A DNA stretch of 64,000 bases. Origin: Euglena gracilis (Eukaryota; Euglenida; Euglenophyceae; Euglenales). Both the position numbers and the translations under genes were made by a program. This document shows positions 21,801 to 29,226 of this stretch, in pieces (the stretch's first letter is position 1; each line of letters opens with the position of its first letter). The stretch is taken from assembly GCA_039621445.1 (NCBI GenBank), contig CP154956.1, positions 12,337,443 to 12,401,442 of the forward strand, given 5' to 3'. The notes beneath the pieces were generated by a model. It had not been told where the DNA came from and searched no databases. It saw only the letters and a program-made list of their open reading frames with translations.

Positions 21801-22160
21801 AAAATCAAAATTTTTCCTAAAATTTTCACATAATTTTTCCCGTAATTTTTGTTTAACGTAATTTTTGTCCGGCTGCTGCAATCATTCACAGGATTCCTTC
21901 AAGACTCCAGAGGAGTCCAGCCAGTGGGCTGGAAAAAGGCGCTGGTTGGGAAAAAGGTGTCAAGGGTTGGGGGTCCAGCGGGGGTGGTTTGTGAATCTTG
22001 TTCAGTCAACCTGGGGGTCTGTTTTCCCTTCTCTTCTGCAAACCGAAACAAAAGCATGGCAGCAATCAAATACAAAACCACCACCACCAGGGCCCGTACA
22101 GTCCATTTGTCGGCAGGCACGTATACTTCGTCCATTTTCATCGATACATAGGTGAGAGTC
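9750..22160 (-). CDS. Two-pore K+ channel with C-terminal EF hand (TPK-like)
   Basis: Minus-strand gene spread over 12.4 kb. In order it shows a TM1 exon (22.0-22.2 kb), first pore exon with TTVGYGD (20.5 kb), TM exons (18.4-18.6 and 17.9-18.06 kb), second pore exon with TVGFSD (16.8-17.0 kb), last TM exon (15.88-16.03 kb), a linker (12.1 kb) and an EF-hand exon with stop (9.75-9.83 kb). This order is that of TPK channels, tonoplast or plasma-membrane leak channels opened by cytosolic Ca2+ through EF hands. The second filter has S where G is normal. Introns hold several MITEs. Not every exon phase could be joined, so one or more exons are missing or have unusual borders. Family call is strong; exact protein is not. 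Confidence 0.7.
10244..10612. mobile_element. TTCGATATAAGG-family MITE
   Basis: A 369-bp element starting CAGGCTTCGATATAAGGAC and ending CCTTATATCGAACCCTG, a long inverted pair. Inside are poly-G/C runs and the GGCGCTTTGCGC centre found in other families. It is inserted in an older element of the GTCCCAGCACATT family. The flanks do not show a matching 8-mer. Confidence 0.7.
10720..11026. mobile_element. TA-flanked MITE with GTCATACGACC ends
   Basis: Flanked by TA on both sides. It starts CCCGCCCCCC then CTTGTCATACGACC and ends GGTCGTACGACAAGG then a G run and GCGGG. The interior is made of repeated CATGACCTGCAACCTGTGAC units with GGTCGTAA. The TA target and inverted ends suggest a Stowaway/mariner-like element. 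A second copy is at 24030-24301. Confidence 0.7.
12086..12131 (-). CDS. TPK exon: EF-hand helix (YALAMLVKTGRIS)
   Basis: A 46-nt segment between AATCAG and CCCA/GTGCCG reads YALAMLVKTGRIS. In TPK channels the first EF hand is followed by a similar E(F/Y)xLxKLxxxGKI helix. It immediately precedes the EF-hand exon in gene order. Short, but well placed. Confidence 0.5.
12382..12430 (-). CDS. Possible TPK exon with NPEELHNICHQ
   Basis: Minus strand encodes GLNPEELHNICHQ up to a CACCAG/GTGGAC donor. This looks like the tail of an EF-hand loop and exiting helix. It abuts a transposon (12436-12900), whose terminal CTTAAG could act as the acceptor. The phase does not match the next exon, so placement in the channel is uncertain. 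Confidence 0.3.
12436..12900. mobile_element. TTTTCTTAAG-family MITE
   Basis: A 465-bp element with ends AGGGGTTTTCTTAAGGACC and GGCTTAAGAAAACCCC. The flanks GGTTGAGCCC and GGTTGAACCC match at 9 of 10. The inside carries GGCTGCTGGCTGG blocks and G/C runs. On the gene (minus) strand the ends provide GTTTTCTTAAG and CTTAAG, a potential donor and acceptor. It sits beside a possible channel exon. Confidence 0.65.
13055..13320. mobile_element. Decayed CAGTCAGTCACT-family MITE
   Basis: Blocks ACCAGTCAGTGACTTTTC, GGTCACTTT and CAGTCAGTCACCACCCGG with a GCCTTTGGTGCCGGG centre recall the family defined at 22364 and 23345. The ends are not clear. Confidence 0.5.
13500..14540. other. Repeat remnants, no gene seen
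   Basis: Contains a TTCGACCCCCGGGGG...CCGGCTTAAG element end (13550-13605), a TATATATATATACATATGT simple repeat (about 13722-13745) and a poly-C/G block at 14460-14540. I found no supportable exon. Confidence 0.4.
14548..14730. mobile_element. TA-flanked MITE with TTGTCGTTGACACG ends
   Basis: Between TA dinucleotides, it starts CCTCCCCCCCCCC then TTGTCGTTGACACG and ends with the complement. Inside, GTGTCAACGACACG recurs twice, so it is nearly a nested palindrome. The 183-bp size, TA flank and perfect long ends fit a Stowaway/mariner-like MITE. Relatives are at 26372-26467 and, as a fragment, at 36408-36440. Confidence 0.75.
14731..15880. other. Intron with repeat debris
   Basis: Holds GCTGGCTG/CCCCC repeat blocks, including a CTTAAGCAATGCC element end at about 15735-15755 and AGACATCACC/GGTGACGTCT inverted arms near 15590-15625. 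A plus-strand segment with ETRLAFEQEVDTLLSNTN (about 15119-15175) looks protein-like, but I cannot connect it to any gene. Confidence 0.35.
15881..16031 (-). CDS. TPK exon: last transmembrane helix
   Basis: The exon follows CCTGAG and ends CAGG/GTAATT. It reads DGSKSPGGRIFAVFFILIG then TLLTARALSKL. The GRxFAVFxIL motif directly after the pore is a hallmark of the final helix in plant-type TPK channels. It joins sensibly to GFSD of the previous exon. The 151-nt size and canonical donor support it. It ends with a basic cytosolic segment. Confidence 0.7.
16195..16345. repeat. A/T-rich TTTAATTTAATC short repeats
   Basis: Repeated TTTAATTTAATC/GAGTTTAGTTTAATCAAG units between the second pore exon and the last TM exon. 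Simple degenerate tandem repeat in an intron. Confidence 0.4.
16790..17036 (-). CDS. TPK exon: second pore domain, filter TVGFSD
   Basis: The minus strand encodes GWLDGLYWASSTVTTVGFSD, the pore helix and filter of a second P domain. The filter has F-S in place of Y-G, so the second glycine of the filter is replaced by serine. GTCAG at 17037 is a good acceptor. At the 3' side GAC/GCCCAT could serve as a GC donor leading in phase to the last TM exon. A TTTTTCAG site at about 16790 is an alternative end. Confidence 0.7.
17881..18060 (-). CDS. TPK exon: 60-codon segment between pores
   Basis: It is bounded by a poly-T acceptor ending TTTCAG and a canonical GTGAGA donor. It is exactly 180 nt, open in phase 0. 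It codes for INPALGFLLDRLLTAA, a proline-rich turn, then GELVATLFAILLPS and a short tail. GC content is far above the surrounding intron. It lies between the two pore exons and probably forms the loop or a TM helix before the second pore. Confidence 0.55.
18434..18582 (-). CDS. TPK exon: linker and TM helix
   Basis: Minus strand encodes a hydrophilic stretch ending DRSTAKV followed by GCILLAYTAVSLLALAIG, a clear membrane helix. If the exon ends CAG/GCATTA (a GC donor), it joins in phase 0 to the next exon as AIGQ/AQKINP. A GT donor one codon earlier would not keep phase. It probably supplies TM3 after the first pore. Confidence 0.5.
18706..18983. mobile_element. hAT-like MITE with AGGCTTGTGCTTA ends
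   Basis: A 278-bp element with 13-bp inverted ends AGGCTTGTGCTTA and TAAGCACAAGCCT. Flanks TGCCAGAA and GCCCAGAA match at 6 of 8. It carries GGGGTGCCTGCC/GGCAGGCAC palindromes and poly-G runs. A related block lies at 47255-47420. Confidence 0.65.
19130..19445. repeat. Extreme poly-G/C repeat block
   Basis: Starts GGGGTTTTTTTTAAGGCTGAGG and includes several G or C runs of 10-20 bases and a GGCGCCAAAGGCGCC centre. The block at 40330-40570 is very similar (TTTCTTTAAGGCCGG start, CGCCTTTCAGCGCC centre, CCCACCCGCCCTACC end). Open frames across it are artefacts of composition. Confidence 0.6.
20440..20575 (-). CDS. TPK exon: first pore domain
   Basis: Minus strand reads NLEAMYFAVVSLTTVGYGD followed by LHPVRRCALVWSSF. 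This is a full pore helix, filter GYGD and the start of TM2. The conserved DLHP after the filter matches DLYP in channel gene A. Acceptor near 20560-20575 is not certain; a GT donor is available just after the RR. Confidence 0.8.
20742..21875. mobile_element. CAGCCCGGACAAAAATTACG-ended element, 1.1 kb
   Basis: Left end CAGCCCGGACAAAAATTACG and right end CGTAATTTTTGTCCGGCTG form an inverted pair 1.13 kb apart. The right end repeats ACGGGAAA/TTTCCCGT internally. The same outer motif, CAGTCCGGACAAAAATGA, bounds 43893-44302. It lies in the intron between TM1 and first pore of the two-pore channel. The interior encodes no recognised transposase. Confidence 0.55.
22011..22160 (-). CDS. TPK exon: TM1
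   Basis: The exon follows a TTTTCAG acceptor and ends at CCCAG/GTTGAC. It codes for KMDEVYVPADKWTVRAL, then a hydrophobic helix VVVVLYLIAAMLLFRF and a charged EEKGK end. This is an N-terminal cytosolic lead with TM1. It is 150 nt, starting in phase 1 and ending in phase 2. It sits 1.4 kb upstream of the first pore exon. Confidence 0.6.
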
Positions 22161-22363
22161 CTGAAAACGACCAAAAAAAATCGAACAGAGACCGAATATG
22201 GCCTGGTTGAATGTGACACAGAGGCACCTCCAAAGGTTATGTTGCAAAATGAATAGCTGCAGAGTAACATGACAAAGGCGAGGTAATGGGTTGGCGCATA
22301 TGAAAGCCTTTGATGAAGGATGGTACGACAAAATTCAAAAAAAATTAACCAACTGGTTCCGAT

Positions 22364-22706
22364 CATACAATTTTTTTTACCGACCGATCGGAGGGGGGGA
22401 GGGAGGGGGGTCACTGCAATCTTCGAAAAACCAGTCAATCACTTTTTTCGGGAAACCAGTCAGTCACTACCCCCCGGGGGGGGTCGGCCACTGTGGAATC
22501 CAAAGAAAATTTGACCAAAAACATGAAAAAAAGGCCAAAAATTTTTCCAGCACCTTTGGCGCCGGGTCATTTTAGTGGTTTTTTGCCGACCCCCTCCCCG
22601 GGGGGGGGGAGGGGGTCCAGGCCAAAAACCAGTCAGTCACTCTGAAAAAACCAGTCACCCACCTCCCAGGGGGGGGGGGGTCGGCCAGTGACTAAGTGAT
22701 TGACTG
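22364..22706. mobile_element. hAT-like MITE, CAGTCAGTCACT family, copy 2
   Basis: This 343-bp element starts CATACAATTTTTTTTACC and ends AAGTGATTGACTG. The flanks GTTCCGAT (22356-22363) and GTTTCGAT (22707-22714) match at 7 of 8 positions, as expected for an ageing 8-bp target duplication. The interior has CCAGTCAGTCACT blocks, poly-G runs and a GGCGCC centre. It lies just 5' of the TM1 exon of the two-pore channel. Confidence 0.75.
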
Positions 22707-23137
22707 GTTTCGATGTGATCCCCCACTTTCATGTAGCCTGTTGAGGTTCAATCGCTCGAAGTGCAGATTTAAGCAACATTCTGTTTGTGCAGCCTTTGGG
22801 GTGAAAGCTTTCATATGCGCAATATTGAATGCATTGCCTTTCCCATATTCCTCTCAGCTGGACGATGGTCATATCTGGTCTTGAGCAGTCACAATGGACT
22901 GTCAAAACAGTTACCTGACTCGCTCAGAGAGGTTGGATGAGCGTTGAAAGGAAAATGGAAATTTTGTGGAAACAACTATTTTCGATTGTTTCAAAGACCG
23001 AAAATTACCATCCACCGGCGAACGAAAATTTACCAACCACACTGTAACTTCGATTATTTTAGAGCCATTTCTGGTCGCTGTACAAATGCCTGTTGCGGGT
23101 GAACTTTGAAGCCAACTCATTCATCTCAGGCAGACTC

Positions 23138-23772
23138 TCAATCCACAATAAGAGACAAATTTTGATTGTTGAACAAAAATAGCACAAGGGTCCTGATCCC
23201 TTTCATCTGCAAAGCATTCACTAAACGCTCTCCCTCAATGGCAAAAATATCAAATAATCCCGTGAAACTTTCAGAAACTGAAATACTACAATTTGGTGAC
23301 CAGATCCCCCAAAGGGATAGCCCCTTGCTGGCAAGAGTCCAAAACATACAATGTTTTACCGACCCCCGGGGGAGGAGGGGGGGGTCACTCCACTCTTCGA
23401 AAAACCAGTCAGTCACTTTTTTTCGGGAAACCAGTCAGTCACTGGGGGGGGGGGTCGGCCACTCTGGAATCCAAGGGGAAAAAATGGCCAAACATTTTCC
23501 GGCGCCTTCCGCACCGGGCCACTTTGTGGTTTTTTGCCGACCCCCGGGGGGGGGGTCCGGGCCAAAAACCCAGTCACTCTGAAAAAACCAGTCACCCGGG
23601 GGGGGGGGGTTAGCCAGTGCTTAAGTGATTTTATGGTCCAAAAGCAATCAGTTTGGTGCAGAGCAGGACCCTGCACCCTTTGCTGTTTGCCTGCAGATCC
23701 TTTCACTGGGCGGAACAGCGCCCGGAGGGGAAGCCTGGGAGACAGCCAATGGTGAACCCGCATGCCCGCCAC
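23138..23772 (-). pseudogene. Unidentified reading frame split by a MITE
   Basis: On the minus strand, an open frame enters the 8-bp duplication as CFWT and leaves the other side as FWTLASKGLSLWG in the same codon phase. If the 291-bp element plus one duplication copy is removed, the frame would run about 120 codons. I recognise no domain. The element plus duplication is 299 nt, not a multiple of three. It has no GT-AG at its ends, so either the frame is broken or it was never coding. It could be an upstream exon of the two-pore channel. Confidence 0.3.
23345..23635. mobile_element. hAT-like MITE, CAGTCAGTCACT family, copy 3, perfect 8-bp TSD
   Basis: This 291-bp element runs from CATACAATG to TTTTATG and is flanked on both sides by GTCCAAAA (23337-23344 and 23636-23643). 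The terminal repeats pair CATACAAT with CATAAAAT. The interior is the same as in copies 1 and 2. The perfect duplication marks a recent insertion. It splits a minus-strand reading frame that is open in the same frame on both sides. Confidence 0.85.
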
Positions 23773-24029
23773 CTCGTGGCCACCGTTTGGGTCGGAGGAA
23801 ATGGCCGGTTTGCCAATTCGTGTGGGGATCAGCGACCATGCCTCAGTTGAATTACCTCCGGGCCATGTTATATATTATGGGGCCAAAAACCTCTGAAATT
23901 CAACGTTTTTATTCCACCTCGCATCCAAATCTCTCAAGTGAACAACTTTAATAACTTAAAGCAACAAACAGCAAACTTGCAAACGATCTCATTCTTTTCA
24001 GCTACGCCCACCTCCCCCTGATCCTTCCC

Positions 24030-24301
24030 ACCCCCCCCCCCTGTCATACGACCGGGTTCCTGACGACCTGGTACCTGTGACCGGGGGGGGGGGTTGGTCG
24101 TAACACCCCCATAACCTGCAACCTGTGACCGGTGGGTGGGGGTGGTCGTAAATGAGGGGGCGGCCGTAGGTAAGGTGGTGTTAAATTTTTCGCAACCTGC
24201 AACCTGTGACCAGGGGGGGGGTCATAACACCCCATGACCTGCAACCTGTGACCAGGGGGGGGGTCGTAAATGAGGGGTGGTCGTACGACAAGGGGGGGGG
24301 G
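24030..24301. mobile_element. MITE with GTCATACGACC ends, copy 2
   Basis: Starts in a C run followed by TGTCATACGACCGGGTTCC and ends GGTCGTACGACAAGG plus a G run before TA. It has the same internal AACCTGCAACCTGTGACC repeats as 10720-11026. The left TA is not visible. Confidence 0.65.
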
Positions 24302-24317
24302 TAACACAACACAAGGC

Positions 24318-24757
24318 TCAGGGTGAAGCATGAGCCAGATCCAGGGCGGAGATCATGAAACGCAGGGGCGGTCCTTGAGGAAATAGGGAAAAAAAACTCT
24401 GCATTCAACTAAAAATCCACAGGGAAAAAAATGGACAAAAATGTAACTTTTTTATTTTGGCGAAAACAGGTCGACTTCAGGAAAAAATCTGATTTCTGGC
24501 ATCCTTACACCTTTGCCAAACCAGCCAAAGCGTCAAGAAATGTAATTTGAAACTTTTTGGTTTTCGACTCCGTTCAAGCCCCGGACCGGCCCCTGGTCGG
24601 CCCTTTGGCCCAGAGGGGGTTGTGGTCCTTGGGAAACAAAAAAATACCTCTCCCGTCCCTTAAACACCGCCCTGATGAAACGCCCATTGCCATGATGCAA
24701 TGATGCACTTTCACTGGAGCTTGCAGCACGCCGCCCACCATCCATCGTCCCATAGCA
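24318..24757 (-). pseudogene. Terminal exon of an unknown gene interrupted by a hAT-like MITE
   Basis: After a TTGTTGCAG acceptor the minus strand reads CYGTMDGGRRAASSSESA up to GNGRF. Then comes a 312-bp transposon. On its far side the uninterrupted sequence would continue MISALDLAHASP and stop (TGA at 24318-24320). The 8-bp duplication ATGAAACG lets the old exon be reconstructed by eye. Removing GT to AG inside the element leaves 26 nt, so the frame is not kept. Function unknown. Confidence 0.4.
24363..24674. mobile_element. hAT-like MITE, CAGGGCGGTCCTTAA family, perfect 8-bp TSD
   Basis: A 312-bp element with ends CAGGGGCGGTCCTTGAGG and CCTTAAACACCGCCCTG and the duplication ATGAAACG on both sides (24355-24362 and 24675-24682). 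CAGGG ends plus an 8-bp target are classic for hAT elements. No transposase is encoded. The internal TTTTCGACTCC/GGCCC segment recurs in many relatives. Confidence 0.9.
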
Positions 24758-24867
24758 CTGCAACAACAACACACTGCTCACAACGAAATTACCCACGTAT
24801 TCCAACAATGACGTTCTGCACCACTCACTTGACGACAAAGACAAAGTGCGTCCAATAGGATGAATGC

Positions 24868-24894
24868 ACACACACACACACACACACACACATG
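24868..24894. repeat. (CA)n microsatellite
   Basis: An uninterrupted CA dinucleotide run of about 12-13 units. Confidence 0.9.
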
Positions 24895-25011
24895 GCAACG
24901 TTAATTAACTGGGGCCCAATAGTTTAACCTGGAAGTGGGGGTCCAACTTCTTTCACCAACTCCAACTTTTGGATTTTGCGCCACCAATTCGCACTACTTC
25001 CGTTAATTCTG

Positions 25012-25235
25012 GGATTAGGGTTAGGGTTAAATCAGGAACAGGGTCAGGGTTACGTTTTAGGGAAAAAATTCAGGCCGAAATCAGGTCGAAATTCATACAA
25101 AGAATTGGACCTGAAATGACCTGGAATTCGGCCTAAATTAGGCCGAAATCTGGCCCAACTGCCAATTTCCCTTAACCCTAACCCCAAATTCGTCACCCTT
25201 ACCCTAACCCCAAACCCTAACCGTACCCTATTCCT
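25012..25235. repeat. Telomere-like interstitial inverted repeat
   Basis: GGATTAGGGTTAGGGTTAAAT at the left faces TTAACCCTAACCCC, ACCCTTACCCTAACCCC and AAACCCTAACC at the right. Between them are GGCCGAAATCAGGTCGAAAT palindromic arms. The telomere-like units point in opposite directions around about 130 bp of palindromic sequence. It may be a degenerate interstitial telomere or an element with telomere-like ends. Confidence 0.55.
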
Positions 25236-25374
25236 GAAAATAACCCCATAATTACCCCACCGGCCGTTTCCCCAAGATAAACAAGGGGTCCCAGTAGTTT
25301 TACCGGGGGGCCAAAATCCCTGGTAGGTACAACTGCGCCCCCCCCGGGGGGGGGGAGTAAATTAGCGATGCCAT

Positions 25375-25433
25375 GTACATGTATATATGTACATATACAT
25401 ATACATACACCATATATATAATATTATATATAT

Positions 25434-25474
<41 letters not shown>

Positions 25475-25475
25475 G
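25375..25475. repeat. AT-rich (TA)n block
   Basis: ATGTACATATACATATAC units pass into an uninterrupted TA run of about 15 units, followed directly by a G run. No gene seen. Confidence 0.85.
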
Positions 25476-25499
25476 GGGCCTGCCACCAACATGACGCCC

Positions 25500-26370
25500 C
25501 TTAGGGGGGGGGGGCGGGTTGGGACCCAGCTAAGTTTCAAAACACTCTAAAATGGCCTCTGGGCAGTGCCCAATGGCCAGTGCCTTCGTCCTGGGGGTAT
25601 GCTTTGGCACTGCCAACGTTCCTCCCCTGCCCAGAATGCCCCCGGCTGCGCATTTCCTGAAAAATGGTCTTGGACGGAGCATAAGTGCGTCGACGCATCG
25701 AAAGCAGCCGCTTGAACCCCTGGCAGAAAGCAGACCTGGCAGCTGGCTGAACCCCTGGGCAGGGTGTGATATAAAAGCAGGTGGGGGAATTGGAGGAATG
25801 GGGACCCCCCCCCCCTCTGGTCTGGGATGGGTGGGGACACCCCTCCCCCCGTGTCCGGTGGCGCGGTCCGGGTGACCGATTTTCGACGTGGCGTGCAACC
25901 TTGATTCATCCATTCATCCACTCACTCACTCATTCTTTATTTTTTTCGTTATCATTATTACTACTATTATTTGTCATTTTATTTTTCATTCATTATAATT
26001 CTATTATTCAACAGCTTTCCAGAAATTCTTACAACAGAAATAATACAACAGGCCTGCAAGCAAGCACACGTGTTTGAAGATCAAACAAAGAAGCAGTGTG
26101 ATGGGTTGATTGGTGCTCATTGTGTGCACAACAGGGAAGAGGAAAAGACCTGCAAAGACGAGGGATGAAAGAGGAGACAGAAGGAGCATTGAGCTTGGAT
26201 GCCTGTCCATGACGCACCAACGTGGTCCCCTTCTTTCAGGCCTGGCTTTGAGTCTGTGAGTATTGATGCGGTGTTTATGCATGCATGTTTGGCAGGCTGC
26301 TCCACCTTTGATGCATTTGAACCCTGACATTTGAAGGAGTCTTGGGGAGAAAATGACCTCAGGGTGCTAT
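25500..26370. other. No confident gene
   Basis: Includes a partial TTCGATATAAGG-family remnant (about 25765-25890, GTGATATAAAAGCAGG start, GTGACCGATTTTCG) and TCATTCATCCA/CTCACTCACTCATTC simple repeats. Open frames are not convincing. Confidence 0.35.
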
Positions 26371-26371
26371 A

Positions 26372-26467
26372 TTCCCCCCCTTGTCCTTGGCACACCAAAG
26401 CACAGGACAGTGAGGTTGACACGGGAGGTGTGTCATGGACACGGCGTGTCAAGGACAAGGGGGGGAA
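26372..26467. mobile_element. Short MITE with TTGTCCTTGACACG ends
   Basis: A 96-bp copy with CCCCCCTTGTCCTTGGCAC at the left and the complement CGTGTCAAGGACAAGG plus a G run at the right. Same family as 14548-14730, with internal GTTGACACGG. Confidence 0.65.
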
Positions 26468-26679
26468 CGTTAAACCAGGGGATAGGGTGTTCACGGATAT
26501 GCAATGGCCAGCCATTGCATTAATCATGCATTGCTCTTGACCAATATAGCATTGACAACTATGCAGTTGTGAGTGACCAATTTGGGACTGGCACGAAGCA
26601 AGGTCAAAAAAAAAACACAAAGACGCCCAAAGAAATTGCAAAATGTCGAAGTCCTCTCTGCAACCGACCTGGTCCTGAA

Positions 26680-26945
26680 AAAAATTCCCGTCCCAGCAAA
26701 TTCAATGCAAAAATTGCAGGAAAATGTCCGAAAAACGGCGCTATCCTGGTAAAAAATGGACTGACTTCAGGGGGTAAAAGGCGATGTCTGGCATTCTTGG
26801 ACCATCGGCCATCCACCCAAAACGTCAAAAAATGAGTTTTCTGACTATTTAATTTTCGATCCCATTCACTGCCAGACTAGACGCTGGCCGTCCCTTAGGC
26901 CAAAGGGCGGTCTTCAAGGGGCGGTCCTTAACGAAAAAAATCCTG
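26680..26945. mobile_element. GTCCCAGCA...CGTCAAAAAATG family element
   Basis: Blocks AAATTCCCGTCCCAGCA, GACTTCAGGGGG, CATCCACCCAAAACGTC then AAAAAATG, and GGGCGGTCCTTAACG occur in the same order at 9995-10235, 28440-28680, 48950-49075 and 55785-56022. The GGGCGGTCCTTAA end relates it to the CAGGGCGGTCC hAT-like family. Borders are approximate. Confidence 0.5.
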
Positions 26946-26967
26946 CATGGAACGTCCCATATGGAAT

Positions 26968-27383
26968 CCTCTGCCAATTGAGTTGGATTGGGGGACCCAA
27001 GGGAGTCTCTCAGGCACCTCCCCAGGATTTGTGCAGACCCCTGGCGCCTCAAATGGTTCGATGAAAGCTGCGTCTGATCAAGCTTTGGACGAAACACAGA
27101 TGAACCTGTTTCCTGTCCAGGTATGTGTCAGTGTGCAACTTTTCACATCCCATATTGTGACCACAAACTTTTTTCATATGGCACGAATCAAGGCTGCCAG
27201 CAACAGCGACGAACTGATCCTCGAGACGGTCCGACCCTGGCCGTGAATATGGAGACCCTTCAGTTAGTGCACAAGCGAACAACAGACAACCCCAGCGACA
27301 AAGAAAGACAGCGTCGCCACAGACAGGCGCCCCCGGCGGTTATGCAGCCTAGGCGGTCTGCTGCTTCAGGATCCGGGTCATAG
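26968..27383 (+). CDS. Possible 3' end of a plus-strand gene
   Basis: An open segment ends DQALDETQMNLFPVQ at a textbook donor (CCAG/GTATGT near 27120). A second segment starting about 27200 reads NMETLQLVHKRTTDNPSDK then a basic serine-rich tail ending SAASGSGS and a TAG stop (27381-27383). Residue composition is protein-like. I recognise no domain. The exons do not belong to any of the minus-strand genes. Confidence 0.35.
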
Positions 27384-27584
27384 ATTCACTTAGCAACCGA
27401 GGGGAGGTTGACACTTTTCCTTGAGCCCAAATCCACCAATCTACTTTTTTTTGCAAAAACCTGCTCACACACGACCTGTCCTCCACCCGGGGGGGGGGTC
27501 GACCTGCTCACACAAAACCCACCCAAAACTGACCAAAAAAACCTTTGACAACATGCCGCCCTGGCCTTGGGTCAGGCGACACAA

Positions 27585-27850
27585 ACTTTTTACTGACCCC
27601 CCCGGGGTCACGTCAACACTTCCAAAAGACAGCCAACCTTTTCTTTTTTAAGACCAGTCAGTGACCACCCCCTGCAGGCGCTCTGGAATCCAAAGGGGAA
27701 ATCGACCACAAACGTCAAAAGATATCTGCCTCCTTTCTGCGCCGGGCCACGTCAGTGGTTTTTTGCCAACCACCACCTCCCAACGCACGGGGGAGGGGAT
27801 TTGGCCCAAATACCAGCCAGTCATTTTGAAAAAATCAGTGACCCGGGAGG
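27585..27850. mobile_element. Decayed CAGTCAGTCACT-family MITE
   Basis: TTTTTACTGACCCCCCCGG, ACCAGTCAGTGACC, TCTGGAATCCAAAGGGG, CTGCGCCGGGCCAC and CCAGCCAGTCATTTTG follow the order of the family copies at 22364 and 23345. The ends are not clear. Confidence 0.5.
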
Positions 27851-28199
27851 GGAGGACAAAACATGGACCCCAGAAAAACGGACGCAAAAGCGAAGAAAAG
27901 CAAGTTGCATGCAAATTCCTTCAGAAAATTCCCAGGATTTCTGCTGGAGAGGAAAAAAATTTACACCAAATATTTTCATTCAGGAATATGCAAGTTGAGT
28001 TCAAAAAAAAATCCAGAAATGGCAAAAATTTGACAAAAAATTGGTCTCAGGGAAAAGCGGGGCCAAAGTGTGGAATTTCCGAAAATTCCCAGCAATCACC
28101 AAAAAAAAACTCGCAGTGTTTTTTGTGTTTTTTTCGATTGCAAAATTTGTGTTTGGGGGGTTGTGTTTTTTCCTTTGGCTTTGAATTTGCGTTCCACCC

Positions 28200-29090
28200 C
28201 CTGTTGTCGCCCACCCTCCGGGGGGGGGGGGGGTAGTGACCAAATGTTTGTGGGCCCGGCCCAGGGCCTTTGCGGAAGGCTTGGTGCAAGGAAAAAAACT
28301 TCAGTGCCGTCGGCACAGAAAAAATCTGGACCTAAACATTGGCGTCGCTGGAAATCCAGAAGGGGGAGAACAACCACCCACCACCATGGGGTTTCTGGTA
28401 TTCCCCCCACAGCCCTGCCTGGGTAGGACTGACAGACGGCCATCCTTCATGCAAAAAAATGCTGTCCCAGCACATTCACTGAAAAACCCACAGAAAAAAT
28501 GGCAGAAAAAAATCGCCACAGTTTGGCAGAAAAAAATCACAAAAGTTTGGCAAAAACACGTGGACATCGGGGAAGAAAATGAGTCCTGGCATTTTCGCTC
28601 ATCTGCCCAAAACGTCAAAAAATGCACTTTCGACTGTTTTTAAAATTGACCCCATTCGAGTCCCCGGCCGGCTGCTGGCCTAGGCGTTACCAAACCCCCC
28701 AAACCCCTGAGAGGGAGGGTCAAACCAGTGTTTTGCGAATCAAGAGGCCCAACCTGCCCGACCTGCCCATCTCTCCATCCGAATACGTCAACCGACCTGT
28801 CCACCCAAAAAACCGCCCCGAAATAGAAAACCCCCTTAAAGGTTTCCGGCCGAACAATACCCCCCAAGTCACCAAAACCCGTTCCAGGTCAAGCAAACTT
28901 CTGGCAGATAGGGCAGACTGATGGAGCACCCCACCCTTCGGGGGGCAGGGTTCCATGGGAAAGCCTGGTGGGGGAGTCCACTGCCCCCCTCCGCCACAGC
29001 ATTGTGCACAGAAAAATTCCTTCGGGCAATAACTGTCTGACCTAAAAATCAGCACCTCTGGAACCAGCGGCAAAACCCCCTCCCAGGGGG
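28200..29090. other. Repeat debris 3' of the PDI gene
   Basis: Contains a poly-G block, a GTCCCAGCACATTCACTG family copy with three GGCAGAAAAAAATC-type units (28500-28560), and a P-rich open frame that is probably chance. The final PDI exon might lie here, but I could not locate an ER-retention ending. Confidence 0.35.
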
Positions 29091-29097
29091 CGCAGGG

Positions 29098-29226
29098 GCT
29101 AAATGAATGCATGATCTGGACGCGCGCCTTCAGCCACGCCTTCTGCTCCGCGGTCATCTTGTTGCCCGCCATCCCCTCCAGGCGGCCCAGCTCCTTCTTC
29201 GCCTGCTCCGGGGACTTGGCGGCCAT
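29098..29226 (-). CDS. PDI exon 6: C-terminal helical domain
   Basis: After TCGAAG the exon reads MAAKSPEQAKKELGRLEGM, then AGNKMTAEQKAWLKARVQ and IMHSF. It is helical and charged, like the D domain after single-thioredoxin PDIs. The 3' border is unclear: the frame stays open into poly-G repeat DNA, so the true donor or stop is not fixed. Confidence 0.65.
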
